Shown in pieces: positions 27,601 to 41,689 of a stretch of DNA of 64,000 bases. Positions within the stretch are counted from its first letter, which is position 1. Each line of letters begins with the position of its first letter. The notes under the pieces were generated by a model. It had not been told where the DNA came from. It did no database searches and saw only the letters and a program-made list of their open reading frames with translations. Source of the stretch: Isoperla grammatica (Eukaryota > Arthropoda > Insecta > Plecoptera > Perlodidae); assembly GCA_945910005.1 (NCBI GenBank), contig CAMDTW010000563.1, positions 50,001 through 114,000 on the forward strand, given 5' to 3'. Position numbers and translations under genes: made by a program.

Positions 27601-28359
27601 CTTGTGAAAGTGACTGTACGTGATAAACCCTGCGCTAAGTCAGTGACATGAGAGCAACTACATGCAACATATGAAGAGAACGAATGTTTCCTCGCTTGTG
27701 ACGGTGACTGTACTTGATAAACCCTGCGCTAAGTCAGTGATATGAAAGCCACTTCATGCAACATATGAATACAACGCATGTTTCCGCGCTTGTGAAGGTG
27801 ACTGTACGTGATTAACCCTGCGCTAAGTCAGTGACATGACCGCAACAACATGCAACATATGAGGACAACGCATGTTTCCTCGCTTGTGAAGGTGACTGTA
27901 CTTGATAAACCCTGCGCTAAGTAAGTGACATGAGAGCAACTTCATGCAACATATGAAGACAACGCATATTTCCTCGCTTGTGACGGTGACTGTACTTGAT
28001 AAACCCTGCGCTAAGTCAGTGACATGAGAGCAACTACATGCAACGTATGAGGACAACGCATGTTTCCTCGCTTGTGAAGGTGACTGTACTTGATAAACCC
28101 TGCGCTAAGTCAGTGACATGAGAGCAACTACATGCAACATATGAAGACAACGCATGTTTCCTCGCTTGTGACGGTGACTGTACTTGATAAACCTTGCGCT
28201 AAGTCAGTGACATGAGAGAAACTACATGCACATATGAAGACAACGCATGTTTCCTCGCTTGTGACGGTTACTGTACGTAATAAACCCTGCGCTAAGTCAG
28301 TGACATGAGTGCAACTACATGCAACATATGAAGACAACGCATGTTTCCTCGCTTGTGAA
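24607..28359. repeat. 40-monomer unit, copy 2 (3753 bp)
   Basis: This is the tandem second copy of the preceding unit. After 28359 the sequence runs on unchanged through the shared core and then leaves the unit into the type-b run at 28380-28600, which copy 1 replaces with the ACATATAAGCAAC monomer. Near-identity between the two copies suggests a recent duplication. Confidence 0.92.
25270..26866. repeat. 17-monomer group (1597 bp), block 2 second 3753-bp unit
   Basis: This is a copy of 21517-23113 carried along by the 3753-bp duplication. The next GTATTTGAT marker is at 26867. Confidence 0.85.
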
Positions 28360-29301
28360 GGTGACTGTACTTGATAAACCCTGCGCTAAGTCAGTGACAT
28401 GAGAGCCACTTCTTGAACATATTAGGACAACGCATGTTTCCTCGCTTGTGAAGGTGACTGTACTTGATAAACCCTGCGCTAAGTCAGTGACATGAAAGCC
28501 ACTTCTTGAACATATTAGGACAACGCATGTTTCCTCGCTTGTGAAGGTGACTGTACTTGATAAACCCTGCGCTAAGTCAGTGACATGAGAGCAACTACAT
28601 GCATTATATGAGGACAACGCATGTTTCCTCGCTTGTGACGGTGAATGTACTTGATAAACCCTGCGCTAAGTCAGTGACATGAGAGCAACTACATGCAACA
28701 TATAAAGACAACGCATGTTTCCTCGCTTGTGAAGGTGACTGTACTTGATAAACCCTGCGCTAAGTCAGTGACATGAAAGCCACTTCTTGAACATATTAGG
28801 ACAACGCATGTTTCCTCGCTTGTGAAGGTGACTGTACTTGATAAACCCTGCGCTAAGTCAGTGACATGAGAGCAACTACATGCATTATATGAGGACAACG
28901 CATGTTTCCTCGCTTGTGACGGTGAATGTACTTGATAAACCCTGCGCTAAGTCAGTGACATGAGAGCAACAACATGCAACATATGAAGACAACGCATGTT
29001 TCCTCGCTTGTGAATGTGACTGTACTTGATAAACCCTGCGCTAAGTCAGTGACATGAAAGCCATTTCTTACACATATTAGGACAACGCATGTTTTCTCGC
29101 TTGTGAAGGTGACTGTACTTGATAAACCCTGCGCTAAGTCAGTGACATGAAAGCCACGTCTTGAACATATTAGGACAACGCATGTTTCCTCGCTTGTGAA
29201 GGTGACTGTACTTGATAAACCCTGCACTAAGTAAGTGACATGAGAGCAACTACATGCAACATATGAAGACAAAGCATGTTTCCTCGCTTGTGAAGGTGAC
29301 T

Positions 29302-30897
29302 GTATTTGATAAACCCTGCGCTAAGTCAGTGACATGAGAGCAACTACATGCAACATATGAAGACAACGCATGTTTCCTCGCATGTGAAGGTGACTGTACT
29401 TGATAAACCCTGCGCTAAGTCAGTGACATGAGTGCAACTACATGCAACATATGAAGACAATGCATGTTTCCTCGCTTGTGAAGGTAACTGTACTTGATAA
29501 ACCCTGCGCTAAGTCAGGGACATGAGAGCAACTACAGTCAACATATTAGGACAACGCATGTTTCCTCGCTTGTGAAGGTGACTGTACTTGATAAACCCTG
29601 CGCTAAGTCAGTGACATGAGAGCAACTACATGCAACATATGAAGACATCGCATGTTTCCTCGCTTGTGATGGTGACTGTACGTGATAAACCCTGCGCTAA
29701 GTCAGTGACATGAGAGCAACTACATGCAACATATGAAGACAACGCATGTTTTCTCGCTTGGGAAAGTTACTGTACGTGATATACCCTGCGCTAAGTCAGT
29801 GACATGAAGGCCAGTTCATGCAACATATGAAGACAACGCATGTTTCCTCGCTTGTGACGGTGACTGAACTTGATAAACCCTGCGCTAAGTCAGTGACATA
29901 AGAGCAACTACATGCAACCAATGAAGACAACGCATGTTTCCTCGCTTGTGACGGTGACTGTACTAGATAAACCCTGCGCTAAGTCAGTGACATGAGAGCA
30001 ACTACATGCAACATATGAAGACAACGCATGTTTCCTCGCTTGTGAAAGTGACTGTACGTGATAAACCCTGCGCAAGTCAGTGACATGAGAGCAACTACAT
30101 GCAACATATGAAGAGAATGAATGTTTCCTCGCTTGTGACGGTGACTGTACTTGATAAACCCTGCGCTAAGTCAGTGATATGAAAGCCACTTCATGCAACA
30201 TATGAATACAACGCATGTTTCCTCGCTTGTGAAGGTGACTGTACGTGATTAACCCTGCGCTAAGTCAGTGACATGACCGCAACAACATGCAACATATGAG
30301 GACAACGCATGTTTCCTCGCTTGTGAAGGTGACTGTACTTGATAAACCCTGCGCTAAGTAAGTGACATGAGAGCAACTTCATGCAACATATGAAGACAAC
30401 GCATATTTCCTCGCTTGTGACGGTGACTGTACTTGATAAACCCTGCGCTAAGTCAGTGACATGAGAGCAACTACATGCAACGTATGAGGACAACGCATGT
30501 TTCCTCGCTTGTGAAAGTGACTGTACGTGATAAACCCTGCGCTAAGTCAGTGACATGAGAGCAACTACATGCAACATATGAAGAGAACGAATGTTTCCTC
30601 GCTTGTGACGGTGACTGTACTTGATAAACCCTGCGCTAAGTCAGTGATATGAAAGCCACTTAATGCAACATATGAATACAACGCATAATTCCTCGCTTGT
30701 GAAGGTGACTGTACTTGATAAACCCTGCGCTTAGTCAGTGACATGAAAGCCACTTCTTGAACATATTAGGACAACGCATGTTTCCTCGCTTGTGAAGGTG
30801 ACTGTACTTGATAAACCCTGCACTAAGTAAGTGACATGAGAGCAGCTACATGCAACATATGAAGACAAAGCATGTTTCCTCGCTTGTGAAGGTGACT
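29302..30897. repeat. 17-monomer group (1596 bp), block 2 distal
   Basis: This is the same group with one base deleted at about 30,074 (CTGCGCAAGTC instead of CTGCGCTAAGTC), so the marker spacing is 1596. The same deletion is at about 62,258. Confidence 0.85.
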
Positions 30898-33549
30898 GTA
30901 TTTGATAAACCCTGCGCTAAGTCAGTGACATGAGAGCAACTACATGCAACATATGAAGACAACGCATGTTTCCTCGCATGTGAAGGTGACTGTACTTGAT
31001 AAACCCTGCGCTATGTCAGTGACATGAGAGCAACTACATGCAACATATAAAGATAAAGCATGTTTCCTCGCTTGTGAAGGTGACTGTACTTGATAAACCC
31101 TGCGCTAAGTCAGTGACATGAGAGCAACTACATGCAACATATGAAGACAACGCATGTTTTCTCGCATGTGAAGGTGACTGTACTTGATAAACCCTGCGCT
31201 AAGTTAGTGACATGAGAGCAAATACATGAAACATATGAAGACAATGCATGTTTCCTCGCTTGTGAAGGTGACTGTACTTGATAAACCCTGCGCTTAGTCA
31301 GTGACATGAGAGCAACTACATGCAACATATTAGGACAACACATGTTTCCTCGCTTGTGAAGGTGACTGTACTTGATAAACCCTGCGCTAAGTCAGTGACA
31401 TGAGAGCAACTACATGCAACATATGAAGACAACGCATGTTTCCTCGCATGTGAAGGTGACTGTACTTGATAAACCCTACGCTAAGTCAGTGACATGAGAG
31501 CAACTACATGCAACATATGAAGACAATGCATGTTTCCTCGCTTGTAAAGGTGACTGTACTTGATAAACCCTGCGCTAAGTCAGTGACATGAGAGCAACTA
31601 CATGCAACATATTAGGACAACGCATGTTTCCTCGCTTGTGAAGGTGACTGTACTTGATAAACCCTGCGCAATGTCAGTGACATGAGAGCAACTACATGCA
31701 ACATATGAAGACAAAGCATGTTTCCTCGCTTGTGAAGGTGACTGTACTTGATAAACCCTGCGCTAAGTCAGTGACATGAGAGCAACTACATGCTACATAT
31801 GAAGACAACGCATGTTTCCTCGCATGTGAAGGTGACTGTACGTGATAAACCCTGCGCTAAGTCAGTGACATGAGAGCAACTACATGAAACATATGAAGAC
31901 AACGCATGTTTCCTCGCTTGTGAAGGTGACTGTACTTGATAAACCCTGCGCTAAGTCAGTGACATGAAAGCCACTTCTTAAACATATTAGGACAACTCAT
32001 GTTTCCTCGCTTGTGAAGGTGAGTGTACTTGATAAACCCTGCGCTAAGTCAGTGACATGAAAGCCACTTCTTTAACATATTAGGACAACGCATGTTTCCT
32101 CGCTTGTGAAGGTGACTGTACTTGATAAACCCTGCGCTAAGTCAGTGACATAAGAGCAACTACATGCAACATATGAAGACAACGCATGTTTCCTCGCTTG
32201 TGAAGGTGACTGTACTTGATAAACCCTGCGCTTAGTCAGTGACATGAGAGCAACAACATGCAACATATGAAGACAACGCTTGTTTCCTCGCTCTTGAAGG
32301 TGACTGTACTTGATAAACCCTGCGCTAAGTCAGTGACATGAGAGCAACTACATGCAACATATGAAGACAACGCATGTTTCCTCGCATGTGAAGGTGACTG
32401 TACTTGATAAACCCTGCGCTAAGTCAGTGACATGAGAGCAACTACATGCAACATATGAAGACAATGCATGTTTCCTCGCTTGTGAAGGTGACTGTACTTG
32501 ATAAACCCTGCGCTAAGTCAGTGACATAAGAGCAACTACATGCAACATATTAGGACAACGCATGTTTCCTCGCTTGTGAAGGTGACTGTACTTGATAAAT
32601 CCTGCGCTAAGTCAGTGACATGAGAGCAACTACATGCAACATATGAAGACATCGCATGTTTCCTCGCTTGTGACGGTGACTGTACGTGATAAACCCTGCG
32701 CTAAGTCAGTGACATGAGAGCAACTACATGCAACATATGAAGACAACGCATGTTTCCTTGCTTGGGAAAGTTACTGTACGTGATATACCCTGCGCTAAGT
32801 CAGTGACATGAAGGCCTGTTCATGCAACATATGAGGACAACGCATGTTTTCTCGCTTGTGACGGTGACTGAACTTGATAAACAATGCGCTAAGTCATTGA
32901 CATAAGAGCAACTACATGCAACCAATGAGGACAACGCATGTTTCCTCGCTTGTGACGATGACTGTACTAGATAAACCCTGCGCTAAGTCAGTGACATGAG
33001 AGCAACTACATGCAACATATGAAGACAACGCATGTTTCCTCGCTTGTGAAAGTGACTGTACGTGATAAACCCTAAGCTAAGTCAGTGACATGAGAGCAAC
33101 TACATGCAACATATGAAGAGAACGAATGTTTCCTCGCTTGTGACGGTGACTGTACTTGATAAACCCTGCGCTAAGTCAGTGATATGAAAGCCACTTAATG
33201 CAACATATTAAGACAACGCATGTTTCCTCGCTTGTGAAGGTGACTGTACGTGATAAACCCTGCGCTAAGTCAGTGACATGAGAGCAACTACATGCAACAT
33301 ATGAGGACAACGCATGTTTCATCGCTTGTGAAGGTGACTGTACTTGATAAACCCTGCGCTAAGTCAGTGACATGAGAGCAACTACATGCAACATATGAAG
33401 ACAACGCATGTTTCCTTGCTTGTGACGGTGTCTGTACTTGATAAACCCTGCGCTAAGTCAGTGACATGAGAGCAACTACATGCAACATATGAAGACAACG
33501 CATGTTTCCTCGCTTGTGACGGTGACTGTACTTGATAAACCCTGCGCTA
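30733..33549. repeat. 30-monomer unit, copy 1 (2817 bp)
   Basis: This is the first of two tandem copies. The boundary is set by T at 30732 against A at 33549 (CGCTTAG versus CGCTAAG). Landmarks recur 2817 bp later (31128/33945, 32072/34889). The first part (30733-31013) matches 7279-7560, and the last two-thirds (from about 31.6 kb) matches 17.15-19.1 kb. The middle (31014-31610) is peculiar to this unit, with ATATAAAGATAAAGCATG, AGCAAATACATGAAAC and ACAACACATG variants. Confidence 0.9.
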
Positions 33550-36366
33550 AGTCAGTGACATGAAAGCCACTTCTTGAACATATTAGGACAACGCATGTTT
33601 CCTCGCTTGTGAAGGTGACTGTACTTGATAAACCCTGCACTAAGTAAGTGACATGAGAGCAGCTACATGCAACATATGAAGACAAAGCATGTTTCCTCGC
33701 TTGTGAAGGTGACTGTATTTGATAAACCCTGCGCTAAGTCAGTGACATGAGAGCAACTACATGCAACATATGAAGACAACGCATGTTTCCTCGCATGTGA
33801 AGGTGACTGTACTTGATAAACCCTGCGCTATGTCAGTGACATGAGAGCAACTACATGCAACATATAAAGATAAAGCATGTTTCCTCGCTTGTGAAGGTGA
33901 CTGTACTTGATAAACCCTGCGCTAAGTCAGTGACATGAGAGCAACTACATGCAACATATGAAGACAACGCATGTTTTCTCGCATGTGAAGGTGACTGTAC
34001 TTGATAAACCCTGCGCTAAGTTAGTGACATGAGAGCAAATACATGAAACATATGAAGACAATGCATGTTTCCTCGCTTGTGAAGGTGACTGTACTTGATA
34101 AACCCTGCGCTTAGTCAGTGACATGAGAGCAACTACATGCAACATATTAGGACAACACATGTTTCCTCGCTTGTGAAGGTGACTGTACTTGATAAACCCT
34201 GCGCTAAGTCAGTGACATGAGAGCAACTACATGCAACATATGAAGACAACGCATGTTTCCTCGCATGTGAAGGTGACTGTACTTGATAAACCCTACGCTA
34301 AGTCAGTGACATGAGAGCAACTACATGCAACATATGAAGACAATGCATGTTTCCTCGCTTGTAAAGGTGACTGTACTTGATAAACCCTGCGCTAAGTCAG
34401 TGACATGAGAGCAACTACATGCAACATATTAGGACAACGCATGTTTCCTCGCTTGTGAAGGTGACTGTACTTGATAAACCCTGCGCAATGTCAGTGACAT
34501 GAGAGCAACTACATGCAACATATGAAGACAAAGCATGTTTCCTCGCTTGTGAAGGTGACTGTACTTGATAAACCCTGCGCTAAGTCAGTGACATGAGAGC
34601 AACTACATGCTACATATGAAGACAACGCATGTTTCCTCGCATGTGAAGGTGACTGTACGTGATAAACCCTGCGCTAAGTCAGTGACATGAGAGCAACTAC
34701 ATGAAACATATGAAGACAACGCATGTTTCCTCGCTTGTGAAGGTGACTGTACTTGATAAACCCTGCGCTAAGTCAGTGACATGAAAGCCACTTCTTAAAC
34801 ATATTAGGACAACTCATGTTTCCTCGCTTGTGAAGGTGAGTGTACTTGATAAACCCTGCGCTAAGTCAGTGACATGAAAGCCACTTCTTTAACATATTAG
34901 GACAACGCATGTTTCCTCGCTTGTGAAGGTGACTGTACTTGATAAACCCTGCGCTAAGTCAGTGACATAAGAGCAACTACATGCAACATATGAAGACAAC
35001 GCATGTTTCCTCGCTTGTGAAGGTGACTGTACTTGATAAACCCTGCGCTTAGTCAGTGACATGAGAGCAACAACATGCAACATATGAAGACAACGCTTGT
35101 TTCCTCGCTCTTGAAGGTGACTGTACTTGATAAACCCTGCGCTAAGTCAGTGACATGAGAGCAACTACATGCAACATATGAAGACAACGCATGTTTCCTC
35201 GCATGTGAAGGTGACTGTACTTGATAAACCCTGCGCTAAGTCAGTGACATGAGAGCAACTACATGCAACATATGAAGACAATGCATGTTTCCTCGCTTGT
35301 GAAGGTGACTGTACTTGATAAACCCTGCGCTAAGTCAGTGACATAAGAGCAACTACATGCAACATATTAGGACAACGCATGTTTCCTCGCTTGTGAAGGT
35401 GACTGTACTTGATAAATCCTGCGCTAAGTCAGTGACATGAGAGCAACTACATGCAACATATGAAGACATCGCATGTTTCCTCGCTTGTGACGGTGACTGT
35501 ACGTGATAAACCCTGCGCTAAGTCAGTGACATGAGAGCAACTACATGCAACATATGAAGACAACGCATGTTTCCTTGCTTGGGAAAGTTACTGTACGTGA
35601 TATACCCTGCGCTAAGTCAGTGACATGAAGGCCTGTTCATGCAACATATGAGGACAACGCATGTTTTCTCGCTTGTGACGGTGACTGAACTTGATAAACA
35701 ATGCGCTAAGTCATTGACATAAGAGCAACTACATGCAACCAATGAGGACAACGCATGTTTCCTCGCTTGTGACGATGACTGTACTAGATAAACCCTGCGC
35801 TAAGTCAGTGACATGAGAGCAACTACATGCAACATATGAAGACAACGCATGTTTCCTCGCTTGTGAAAGTGACTGTACGTGATAAACCCTAAGCTAAGTC
35901 AGTGACATGAGAGCAACTACATGCAACATATGAAGAGAACGAATGTTTCCTCGCTTGTGACGGTGACTGTACTTGATAAACCCTGCGCTAAGTCAGTGAT
36001 ATGAAAGCCACTTAATGCAACATATTAAGACAACGCATGTTTCCTCGCTTGTGAAGGTGACTGTACGTGATAAACCCTGCGCTAAGTCAGTGACATGAGA
36101 GCAACTACATGCAACATATGAGGACAACGCATGTTTCATCGCTTGTGAAGGTGACTGTACTTGATAAACCCTGCGCTAAGTCAGTGACATGAGAGCAACT
36201 ACATGCAACATATGAAGACAACGCATGTTTCCTTGCTTGTGACGGTGTCTGTACTTGATAAACCCTGCGCTAAGTCAGTGACATGAGAGCAACTACATGC
36301 AACATATGAAGACAACGCATGTTTCCTCGCTTGTGACGGTGACTGTACTTGATAAACCCTGCGCTA
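33550..36366. repeat. 30-monomer unit, copy 2 (2817 bp)
   Basis: This is the tandem second copy and overlaps the start of block 3. It carries the same internal variants as copy 1. Its exit at 36367 leads into the block head segment with GAAAGCAACTACTTGC, whereas copy 1 exits into the start of copy 2. The duplication therefore includes one extra block head (33027-33549), which is why the AAACCCTAA variant occurs at both 33067 and 35884. Confidence 0.9.
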
Positions 36367-39300
36367 AGTCAGTGACATGAAAGCAACTACTTGCAACATA
36401 TGAAGACAACGCATGTTTCCTCGCGTGTGAAGGTGACCGTACTTGATAAACCCTGCGCTAAGTCAGTGACATGAGAGCCATTTCTTACACATATTAGGAC
36501 AACGCATGTTTCCTCGCTTGTGAAGGTGACTGTACTTGATAAACCCTGCGCTAAGTCAGTGACATGAAAGCCACTTCTGTAACATATTAGACCAACGCAT
36601 GTTTCCTCGCTTGTGAAGGTGACTGTACTTGATAAACCCTGCGCTAAGTCAGTGACATGAGAGCAACAACATTCAACATATGAAGACAACGCATGTTTCC
36701 TCGCTTGTGAAAGTGACTGTACGTGATAAACCTTGCGCTAAGTCAGTGACATGAGAGCAACTACATGCAACATATGAAGAGAAAGAATGTTTCCTCGCTT
36801 GTGACGGTGACTGTACTTGATAAACCCTGCGCTAAGTCAGTGATATGAAAGCCACTTCATGCAACATATGAAGACAACGCATGTTTCCTCGATTGTGAAG
36901 GTGACTGTACGTGATAAACCCTGCGCTAAGTCAGTGACATGACCGCAACAACATGCAACATATGAGGACAACGCATGTTTCCTCGCTTGTGAAGGTGACT
37001 GTACTTGATAAACCCTGCGCTAAGTCAGTGACATGAGAGCAACTACATGCAAACATATGAAGACAACGCATGTTTCCACGCTTGTGAAGGTGACTGTACT
37101 TGATAAACCCTGCGCTAAGTCAGTGACATGAGAGCAACTACATGCAACATATGAGGACAACGCATGTTTCCTCGCTTGTGAAGGTGACTGTACTTGATAA
37201 ACCCTGCGCTAAGTCAGTGACATGAGAGCAACTACATGCAACATATGAAGACAACGCATGTTTCCTCGCTTGTGACGGTGACTGTACTTGATAAACCCTG
37301 CGCTAAGTCAGTGACATGAGAGCAACTACATGAAACATATGAAGACAACGCATGTTTCCTCGCTTGTGACGGTTACTGTACGTAATAAACCGTGCGCTAA
37401 GTCAGTGACATGAGTGCAACTACATGCAACATATGAAGACAACGCATGTTTCCTCGCTTGTGAAGGTGACTGTACTTGATAAACCCTGCGCTAAGTCAGT
37501 GACATGAAAGCCACTTCTTGAACATATTGGGACAACGCATGTTTCCTCGCTTGTGAAGGTGACTGTACTTGATAAACCCTGCGCTAAGTCAGTGACATGA
37601 AAGCCACTTCTTGAACATATTAGGACAACGCATGTTTCCTCGCTTGTGAAGGTGACTGTACTTTATAAACCCTGCGCTAAGTCAGTGACATAAGAGCAAC
37701 TACATGCAACATATGAAGGCAACGCATGTTTCCTCGCTTGTGAAGGTGACTGTACTTGATAAACCCTGCGCTAAGTCAGTGACATGAGAGCAACTACATG
37801 CAACATATAAGGACAACGCATGTTTCCTCGCTTGTGACGGTGACTGTACTTGATAAACCCTGCGCTAAGTCAGTGACATGAGTGCCACTTCATGCAACAT
37901 ATGAAGACAACGCATGTTTCCTCGCTTGTGAAGGTGACTGTACGTGATAAACCCTGCGCTAAGTCAGTGACATGAGAGCAACTACATGCAACATATGAGT
38001 ACAACGCATATTTCCTCGCTTGTGACGGTGAATGTACTTGATACGCCCTGCGCTAAGTCAGTGACATGAGAGCAACTACATGCAACATATAAAGACAACG
38101 CATGTTTTCTCGCTTGTGACGGTGACTGTACTTGATAAACCCTGCGCTAAGTCAGTGACATATAAGCAACTACATGCAACATATAAAGACAACGCATGTT
38201 TCCTCGCTTGTGAAGGTGACTTTAAGTGATAAACCCTGCGCTTAGTCAGTGACATAAGAGCAACTACATGCAACATATGAAGACAACGCATGTTTCCTCG
38301 CTTGTGAAGGTGACTGTACTTGATAAACCCTGCGCTATGTCAGTGACATGAGAGCAACTACATGCAACATATGAAGACAAAGCATGTGTTCTCGCTTGTG
38401 AAGGTGACTGTACTTGATAAACCCTGCGCTAAGTCAGTGACATGAGAGCAACTACATGCAACATATGAAGACAACGCATGTTTCCTCGCATGTGAAGGTG
38501 ACTGTACTTGATAAACCCTGCGCTAAGTCAGTGACATGAGAGCAACTACATGCAACATATGAAGACAATGCATGTTTCCTCGCTTGTGAAGGTGACTGTA
38601 CTTGATAAACCCTGCGCTAAGTCAGTGACATGAGAGCAACTACATGCAACATATTAGGACAACGCATGTTTCCTCGCTTGTGAAGGTGACTGTACTTGAT
38701 AAACCCTGCGCTAAGTCAGTGACATGAGAGCCACTTCTTGAACATATTAGCACAATGCATGTTTCCTCGCTTGTGAAGGTGACTGTACTTGATAAACCCT
38801 GCGCTAAGTCAGTGACATGAAAGCCACTTCTTGAACATATTAGGACAACGCATGTTTCCTCGCTTGTGAAGGTGACTGTTCTTGATAAACCCTGCGCTAA
38901 GTCAGTGACATAAGAGCAACTACATGCAACATATGAAGACAACGCATTTTTCCTCGCTTGTGAAGGTGACTGTACTTGATAAACCCTGCGCTTAGTCAGT
39001 GACATGAGAGCAACTACATGCAACATATGAAGACAACGCTTGTTTCCTCGCTTGTGAAGGTGACTGTACTTGATAAACCCTGCGCTAAGTCAGTGACATG
39101 AAAGCAACTACTTGCAACATATGAAGACAACGCATGTTTCCTCGCTTGTGAAGGTGACTGTACTTGATAACCCTGCGCTAAGTCAGTGACATGAGAGCAA
39201 CTACATGCAACATATAAGGACAACGCATGTTTCCTCGCTTGTGACGGTGACTGTACTTGATAAACCCTGCGCTAAGTTTGTGACATGAGAGCCACTTCAT

Positions 39301-41689
39301 GCAACATATGAAGACAACGCATGTTTCCTCGCTTGTGAAGGTGACTGTACTTGATAAACCCTGCGCTAAGTCAGTGACATGAGAGCAACAACATGCAACA
39401 TATGAAGACATCGCATGTTTCCTCGCTTGTGACGGTGAATGTACTTGATAAACCCTGCGCTTAGTCAGTGACATGAGAGCAACTACATGCAACATATAAA
39501 GACAACGCATGTTTTCTCGCTTGTGACGGTGACTGTACTTGATAAACCCTGCGCTAAGTCAGTGACATAAGAGCAACTACATGCAACATATAAAGACAAC
39601 GCATGTTTACTCGCTTGTGAAGGTGACTTCACGTGATAAACCCTGCGCTTAGTCAGTGACATGAGAGCAACTACATGCAACATATGAAGACATCGCATGT
39701 TTCCTCGCTTGTGAAGGTGACGGTACTTGATAAACCCTGCGCTAAGTCAGTGACATGAGAGCAACAACATGCAACATATGAAGACAACGAATGTTTCCTC
39801 GCTTGTGAAGGTGACTGTACTTGATAAACCCTGCGCTAAGTCAGTGACATGAAAGCCATTTCTTACACATATTAGGAAAACGCATGTTTCCTCGCTTGTG
39901 AAGGTGACTGTACTTGATAAGACCTGCGCTAAGTCAGTGACATGAAAGCCACGTCTTGAACATATTAGGACAACGCATGTTTCCTCGCTTGTGAAGGTGA
40001 CTGTTCTTGATAAACCCTGCGCTAAGTCAGTGACATAAGAGCAACTACATGCAACATATGAAGAGAACGAATGTTTCCTCGCTTGTGACGGTGACTGTAC
40101 TTGATAAACCCTGCGCTAAGTCAGTGATATGAAAGCCACTTCATGCAACATATGAATACAACGCATGTTTCCGCGCTTGTGAAGGTGACTGTACGTGATT
40201 AACCCTGCGCTAAGTCAGTGACATGACCGCAACAACATGCAACATATGAGGACAACGCATGTTTCCTCGCTTGTGAAGGTGACTGTACTTGATAAACCCT
40301 GCGCTAAGTAAGTGACATGAGAGCAACTTCATGCAACATATGAAGACAACGCATATTTCCTCGCTTGTGACGGTGACTGTACTTGATAAACCCTGCGCTA
40401 AGTCAGTGACATGAGAGCAACTACATGCAACGTATGAGGACAACGCATGTTTCCTCGCTTGTGAAGGTGACTGTACTTGATAAACCCTGCGCTAAGTCAG
40501 TGACATGAGAGCAACTACATGCAACATATGAAGACAACGCATGTTTCCTCGCTTGTGACGGTGACTGTACTTGATAAACCTTGCGCTAAGTCAGTGACAT
40601 GAGAGCAACTACATGCAACATATGAAGACAACGCATGTTTCCTCGCTTGTGACGGTTACTGTACGTAATAAACCCTGCGCTAAGTCAGTGACATGAGTGC
40701 AACTACATGCAACATATGAAGACAACGCATGTTTCCTCGCTTGTGAAGGTGACTGTACTTGATAAACCCTGCGCTAAGTCAGTGACATGAGAGCCACTTC
40801 TTGAACATATTAGGACAACGCATGTTTCCTCGCTTGTGAAGGTGACTGTACTTGATAAACCCTGCGCTAAGTCAGTGACATGAAAGCCACTTCTTGAACA
40901 TATTAGGACAACGCATGTTTCCTCGCTTGTGAAGGTGACTGTACTTGATAAACCCTGCGCTAAGTCAGTGACATGAGAGCAACTACATGCATTATATGAG
41001 GACAACGCATGTTTCCTCGCTTGTGACGGTGAATGTACTTGATAAACCCTGCGCTAAGTCAGTGACATGAGAGCAACTACATGCAACATATAAAGACAAC
41101 GCATGTTTCCTCGCTTGTGAAGGTGACTGTACTTGATAAACCCTGCGCTAAGTCAGTGACATGAAAGCCACTTCTTGAACATATTAGGACAACGCATGTT
41201 TCCTCGCTTGTGAAGGTGACTGTACTTGATAAACCCTGCGCTAAGTCAGTGACATGAGAGCAACTACATGCATTATATGAGGACAACGCATGTTTCCTCG
41301 CTTGTGACGGTGAATGTACTTGATAAACCCTGCGCTAAGTCAGTGACATGAGAGCAACAACATGCAACATATGAAGACAACGCATGTTTCCTCGCTTGTG
41401 AATGTGACTGTACTTGATAAACCCTGCGCTAAGTCAGTGACATGAAAGCCATTTCTTACACATATTAGGACAACGCATGTTTTCTCGCTTGTGAAGGTGA
41501 CTGTACTTGATAAACCCTGCGCTAAGTCAGTGACATGAAAGCCACGTCTTGAACATATTAGGACAACGCATGTTTCCTCGCTTGTGAAGGTGACTGTACT
41601 TGATAAACCCTGCACTAAGTAAGTGACATGAGAGCAACTACATGCAACATATGAAGACAAAGCATGTTTCCTCGCTTGTGAAGGTGACT

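Larger units (their letters stand above)
1..35843. repeat. Super-repeat copy 1 (35,843 bp, two blocks)
   Basis: Sequence at 1 onward reappears at 35844 onward with the same order of variant monomers. Landmarks keep a constant offset of 35,843 from 1 to about 12.6 kb. The offset becomes 36,031 from there to about 23.3 kb, because copy 1 lacks two monomers, then 35,937 to about 28.3 kb. The copy holds two related blocks (1-18576 and 18577-35843). The phase of the start is arbitrary because the array is continuous. Confidence 0.93.
18577..35843. repeat. Block 2 (17.3 kb)
   Basis: The head matches block 1 (offset 18,576) up to 21141. At 21142 it jumps to sequence matching 3879 onward, skipping the equivalent of 2566-3878 (1313 bp, 14 monomers). 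It then holds two tandem 3753-bp units (20854-28359), a stretch matching 4860-7560 (28315-31013), and two tandem 2817-bp units whose second copy ends at 36366, inside the head of block 3. It is the counterpart of block 4. Confidence 0.9.
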
